A stretch of 64,000 bases of DNA from NCBI GenBank assembly GCA_036346225.1, contig JARFIW010000593.1, positions 868,001 through 932,000 on the forward strand. Direction: 5' to 3'. The first letter of the stretch is position 1. Every line of letters starts with the position of its first letter. Position numbers and translations under genes: made by a program. Source of the stretch: Platerodrilus igneus. Its lineage: Eukaryota; Arthropoda; Insecta; Coleoptera; Lycidae. This document shows, piece after piece, positions 61,732-64,000 of this stretch. A model generated the notes under the pieces. The model saw nothing but the letters and a program-made list of their open reading frames with translations. It ran no database searches and was not told where the DNA came from.

Positions 61732-61801
61732 ATCTCTAATAAAAGTATACTCTAGAGACCTATAACCCACAATAATTATTAAACTTATAGGTCGTAAAGT
61801 C

Positions 61802-61804
<3 letters not shown>

Positions 61805-61859
<55 letters not shown>
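61805..61859. repeat. (TA)n microsatellite
   Basis: About 26 TA units with one A insertion. The 61727-61804 gap contains GACCTATAACC and the opposing GGTTATAGGTC-like TATAGGTC, a small inverted repeat. Confidence 0.9.
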
Positions 61860-61862
<3 letters not shown>

Positions 61863-62216
61863 ATAAAGTGAAGCAATACAATGATTTTAAATAATAAGTC
61901 AAGGTATAGAATTTTGCAAATATGTATGAACTTTTTTCAATGTTTTTATATTAAGTGTTTAAAACGATTTTTGTAAGAATTTATTTAATACGAATTGTTA
62001 TATAAGCACAGTTTCTTTATTCCTGTATTGTACGAAGTGTAGTACGTATTGAAAAATCAAACCTGGACAAATAGTATTAATATGATTTAAGCTACTAAAA
62101 CCTAAAGCAAATTAATATTGGGTTTATTTGAAAGTAGTAACTACTAAATATAAAAACTACATTAAACATTTAAATTGTTGTAGTAGACACACTAGTTTTT
62201 TGAAATATCAAAATAT

Positions 62217-62322
62217 CGAACCGGTTCGGTTCGGTTCGTTTTTTTCGAACCGAACCGGACTAAAAAGTTTTCGAACCGAACCGAACCTAGGGCAAGGTTC
62301 GGTTCGGTTCGGTTCGAATCCA
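62217..62322. repeat. Right subterminal GAACC/GGTTC hairpin array of the hAT element
   Basis: GAACCGGTTCGGTTCGGTTC, GAACCGAACCGGAC and GAACCGAACCGAACCTAGGG followed by GGTTCGGTTC runs. Mirror of 57805-57975. Confidence 0.9.
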
Positions 62323-62336
62323 TCACTAGACCCCAC

Positions 62337-62542
62337 TCGACTTTTTCTTGTGGGGCTACTTGAAATAGAAGATGAACCTCCAAGGGCCATTCACAGATGT
62401 TGTCTATTTAGAACGAACCATTAAAGAAACCGTTCAGAGTATAACACCGACTATGATTAGAAGAGTGTTGACAGAGTTTCGAGATAGAACGATTGCCTGT
62501 ATTTACAGAGAAGGCGGATATGTTGAAGCGGTAGTTAATTAA
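62337..62542 (+). pseudogene. Tc1/mariner transposase, C-terminal part
   Basis: Resumes DFFLWGYLK then meets a TAG. It continues PPRAIHR-type and LERTIKETVQSITPTMIRRV, TEFRDRTIACIYREGGYVEA, ending VVN and TAA at 62542. It matches the minus-strand fragment at 49960-50208 residue by residue except for a few changes. Confidence 0.85.
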
Positions 62543-63011
62543 GGGACGGAATAATAAGATCCGTATGTGTAACAAACACTATTACATATTATTAAACTAT
62601 TGTTATTATTAAAAAAAAGTCTTTCAAAATGCTGAGAAATTATATTACATCGACAGTTCTTGTCAGAGCATCTTAGATTAAATGAAATATAACGCATAAG
62701 CTTAAATACATTTTTATTTTAGAAAATTTGTAAAAAAATTTTATAATCGATGGATATTTTGCATATATGAACGTGGTTTTTGATTCTGAATATTTCATAA
62801 TAACAATTTTCGAAATTGTCAAAAAAAAGGTACTTTACTCTTGCACCAAATTTATATCTATTGATAAACCTCGTATATGACTAATAAATTTTGAAATTTG
62901 GAGGTATTATTTTAGGTTTCATACCAAGCAAAACTTTTTATACAGAGTACTTTTTTTTCCTAAAACTAAAAATAAAAAAGTTTTCATATGCCGCCAACTT
63001 AAGTAGACACA

Positions 63012-63014
<3 letters not shown>

Positions 63015-63064
<50 letters not shown>
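63015..63064. repeat. (TA)n microsatellite
   Basis: About 25 TA units joining the end of the long-TIR element to R1 copy 3. Confidence 0.95.
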
Positions 63065-63065
<1 letters not shown>

Positions 63066-63067
<2 letters not shown>

Positions 63068-63645
63068 TGACGTGATAAAGGGTTCACGAGAGGTCATGGA
63101 AACCCAAATCCTATGAATAAAGTCAACCCAAATAGAAAGAGTCGTAATTGTAATTTCCGAAGATTTATTATTTCACCCTGTATATAAATAAAAGCGTATT
63201 GTAAATAAAACGCCATTTAAATTATCCACGAAAAAACCATATCAATCTTATTGCAGCAAACTGAAGCTCTAACTAGCTAAATTGACATCTTGGTAGGTAA
63301 GTAATTATTTTACGAAATAAATAGAAAACCAGTTAATACATGCATGTAAAATCAATTTACCCCTTTTATTAATTAAAATACTAAATAAATAGTTTTGTGT
63401 ATAAAAACACGTTTTATTTACCGTAAAGCAAATATTTTTTTATAATTGTTAAGAATACGTATCTTGCTGCATTTGCAAAATATTGACGAGCACTTATTAA
63501 TTATGTGTGTAGATAAGACGTTTAAATTCATTTAGGGATTTTAAATGAAACAAATCTGGAATATCCTTCATTAGTCTAGACAAATACGTAAAATTCTAAG
63601 AAATGCTTTTAAATACCTAAATAATAAATAAAACATGTTTTAGAA
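63066..63645 (+). repeat. Dispersed AT-rich repeat R1, copy 3 (partial)
   Basis: GATAAAGGGTTCACGAGAGG and CATGGAAACCC match the complement of 9660-9720. AATAAATAAAACATGTTTTA near 63630 matches AATAAATAAAACATTTTATT of copy 2 near 46000. It stops where the Penelope-like fragment starts. Confidence 0.55.
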
Positions 63646-63654
63646 GCATTGAAG

Positions 63655-64000
63655 TTCTGGTGGAGTGCCAACCCAACGGACGACTAGGTCATTCTGTATA
63701 TCGAAAACTTACACACACAGACAGATACCTACATGCGTCGTCACATCATTATCCGCTACAAAAATCATCGGTAATCAACTCCCATCTAATACCTAGTCTT
63801 ATAAAAAACGTCTATCGCAACTCAGATATCGGCAGAGTAATAAACCGACATCTGCATCCAATACGAACCTCAAACCACGGTGTAATCCCGACACACCATC
63901 TCTCGCAATCCTTCCATATATACACAGAGTAACAGACCGAATTAGCAAAATTCTACGTAAACACAACATCAAAACAATCTATAAGCCCACTAATAAAATT
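63655..64000 (+). pseudogene. Penelope-like RT C-terminal fragment, cut by the window edge
   Basis: [37 protein letters not shown] and, in a second frame from about 63900, [20 protein letters not shown] and YKPTNKI. This is the Penelope-type region after the RT palm and before the GIY-YIG domain. The [18 protein letters not shown] block is the diagnostic part. One frame change near 63895. The catalytic RT block is absent upstream, so the left end is truncated against R1 copy 3. The rest lies outside the window. Confidence 0.85.

Larger units (their letters stand above)
57799..62328 (+). mobile_element. hAT element inserted in the Tc1/mariner transposase gene
   Basis: GACCCCAC at 57791-57798 and 62329-62336 is an exact 8-bp duplication. 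Ends are TAGAGATGGACCCGAACC and the complement TAGTGATGGATTCGAACC, an 18-bp imperfect inverted repeat with the TAGxGATGG start common in hAT elements. With one duplication copy left out, the mariner reading continues LTPL-DFFLWGYLK across the join. The 4530-bp length includes R2 copy B (about 1.75 kb). The coding content is almost entirely gone. Confidence 0.85.
56260..63014 (+). mobile_element. Long-TIR Tc1/mariner element with nested insertions
   Basis: Starts CAGTGTGTCTGCTTAAGTTG and ends with the complement ACTTAAGTAGACACACTG, flanked by TA. The ends are inverted repeats of roughly 340 bp with substitutions (left 56260-56600, right 62680-63014). The 6755-bp span holds a SINE (56922-57219) and a hAT element (57799-62328). 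Without these the element would be about 1.9 kb. The 49483-50880 copy belongs to the same family. Confidence 0.85.

Noticed and set aside
1..64000. CRISPR array or bacterial operon
   Set aside because: No array of regularly spaced identical repeats with unique spacers was seen, and composition and elements are those of an arthropod genome.

Overview
The window looks like gene-poor, AT-rich, repeat-dense DNA from an arthropod, most likely an insect with a large genome. The reasons are about 30% GC over most of its length, many (TA)n arrays, and remnants of BEL/Pao, Ty3/gypsy-type, Penelope-like, hAT, Tc1/mariner and tRNA-SINE elements. A degraded copy of a gene family that I recall as multi-copy in arthropod genomes lies at the left edge. 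I found no intact host gene, rRNA gene, CRISPR array or bacterial-type operon. Nearly every recognisable coding stretch is a broken transposon gene.

Layout, left to right. 1-1083: broken arthropod repeat-associated gene. 2268-5340: three related short repeats and a T-tract-rich stretch. 7737-9718: AT-rich dispersed repeat R1 (copy 1) with 78-bp tandem units. 13275-13599: a foldback MITE next to a CA/CG/TA compound microsatellite. 15599-15919: Tc1/mariner fragment. 17587-18950: a (CCTTTCG)n-like satellite with a ~550-bp higher-order period. 19411-22246: two unrecognised coding-like remnants on the minus strand. 22617-24095: BEL/Pao pol remnant carrying a SINE fragment. 24138-28170: hAT element split by a 1.3-kb mariner-like element. 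29140-30540: a sharply GC/CpG-rich island without recognisable coding.

31876-35815: Penelope-like element with ~790-bp inverted terminal arms and a 14-bp target duplication. 37567-38012 and 47211-47675: two copies of a repeat with tRNA-like arms, the second symmetrical. 42176-43240: internally deleted hAT. 45830-47173: R1 copy 2. 47751-49402: dispersed repeat R2 copy A. 49483-50880: palindromic Tc1/mariner derivative. 51485-53850: a minus-strand Penelope-like remnant abutting a plus-strand gypsy-type remnant. 56260-63014: a long-TIR Tc1/mariner element invaded by a SINE and by a hAT element, which itself holds R2 copy B. 63066-64000: R1 copy 3 running into a third Penelope-like fragment cut by the window edge.

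These parts do not work together as a pathway. The window is a stratified record of transposition. Exact target-site duplications (8 bp for hAT, TA for mariner, 11 bp for the SINE, 14 bp for the Penelope-like element) fix the order of several insertions. Product names for the recognised families rest on motif recognition from memory. No database search was run.
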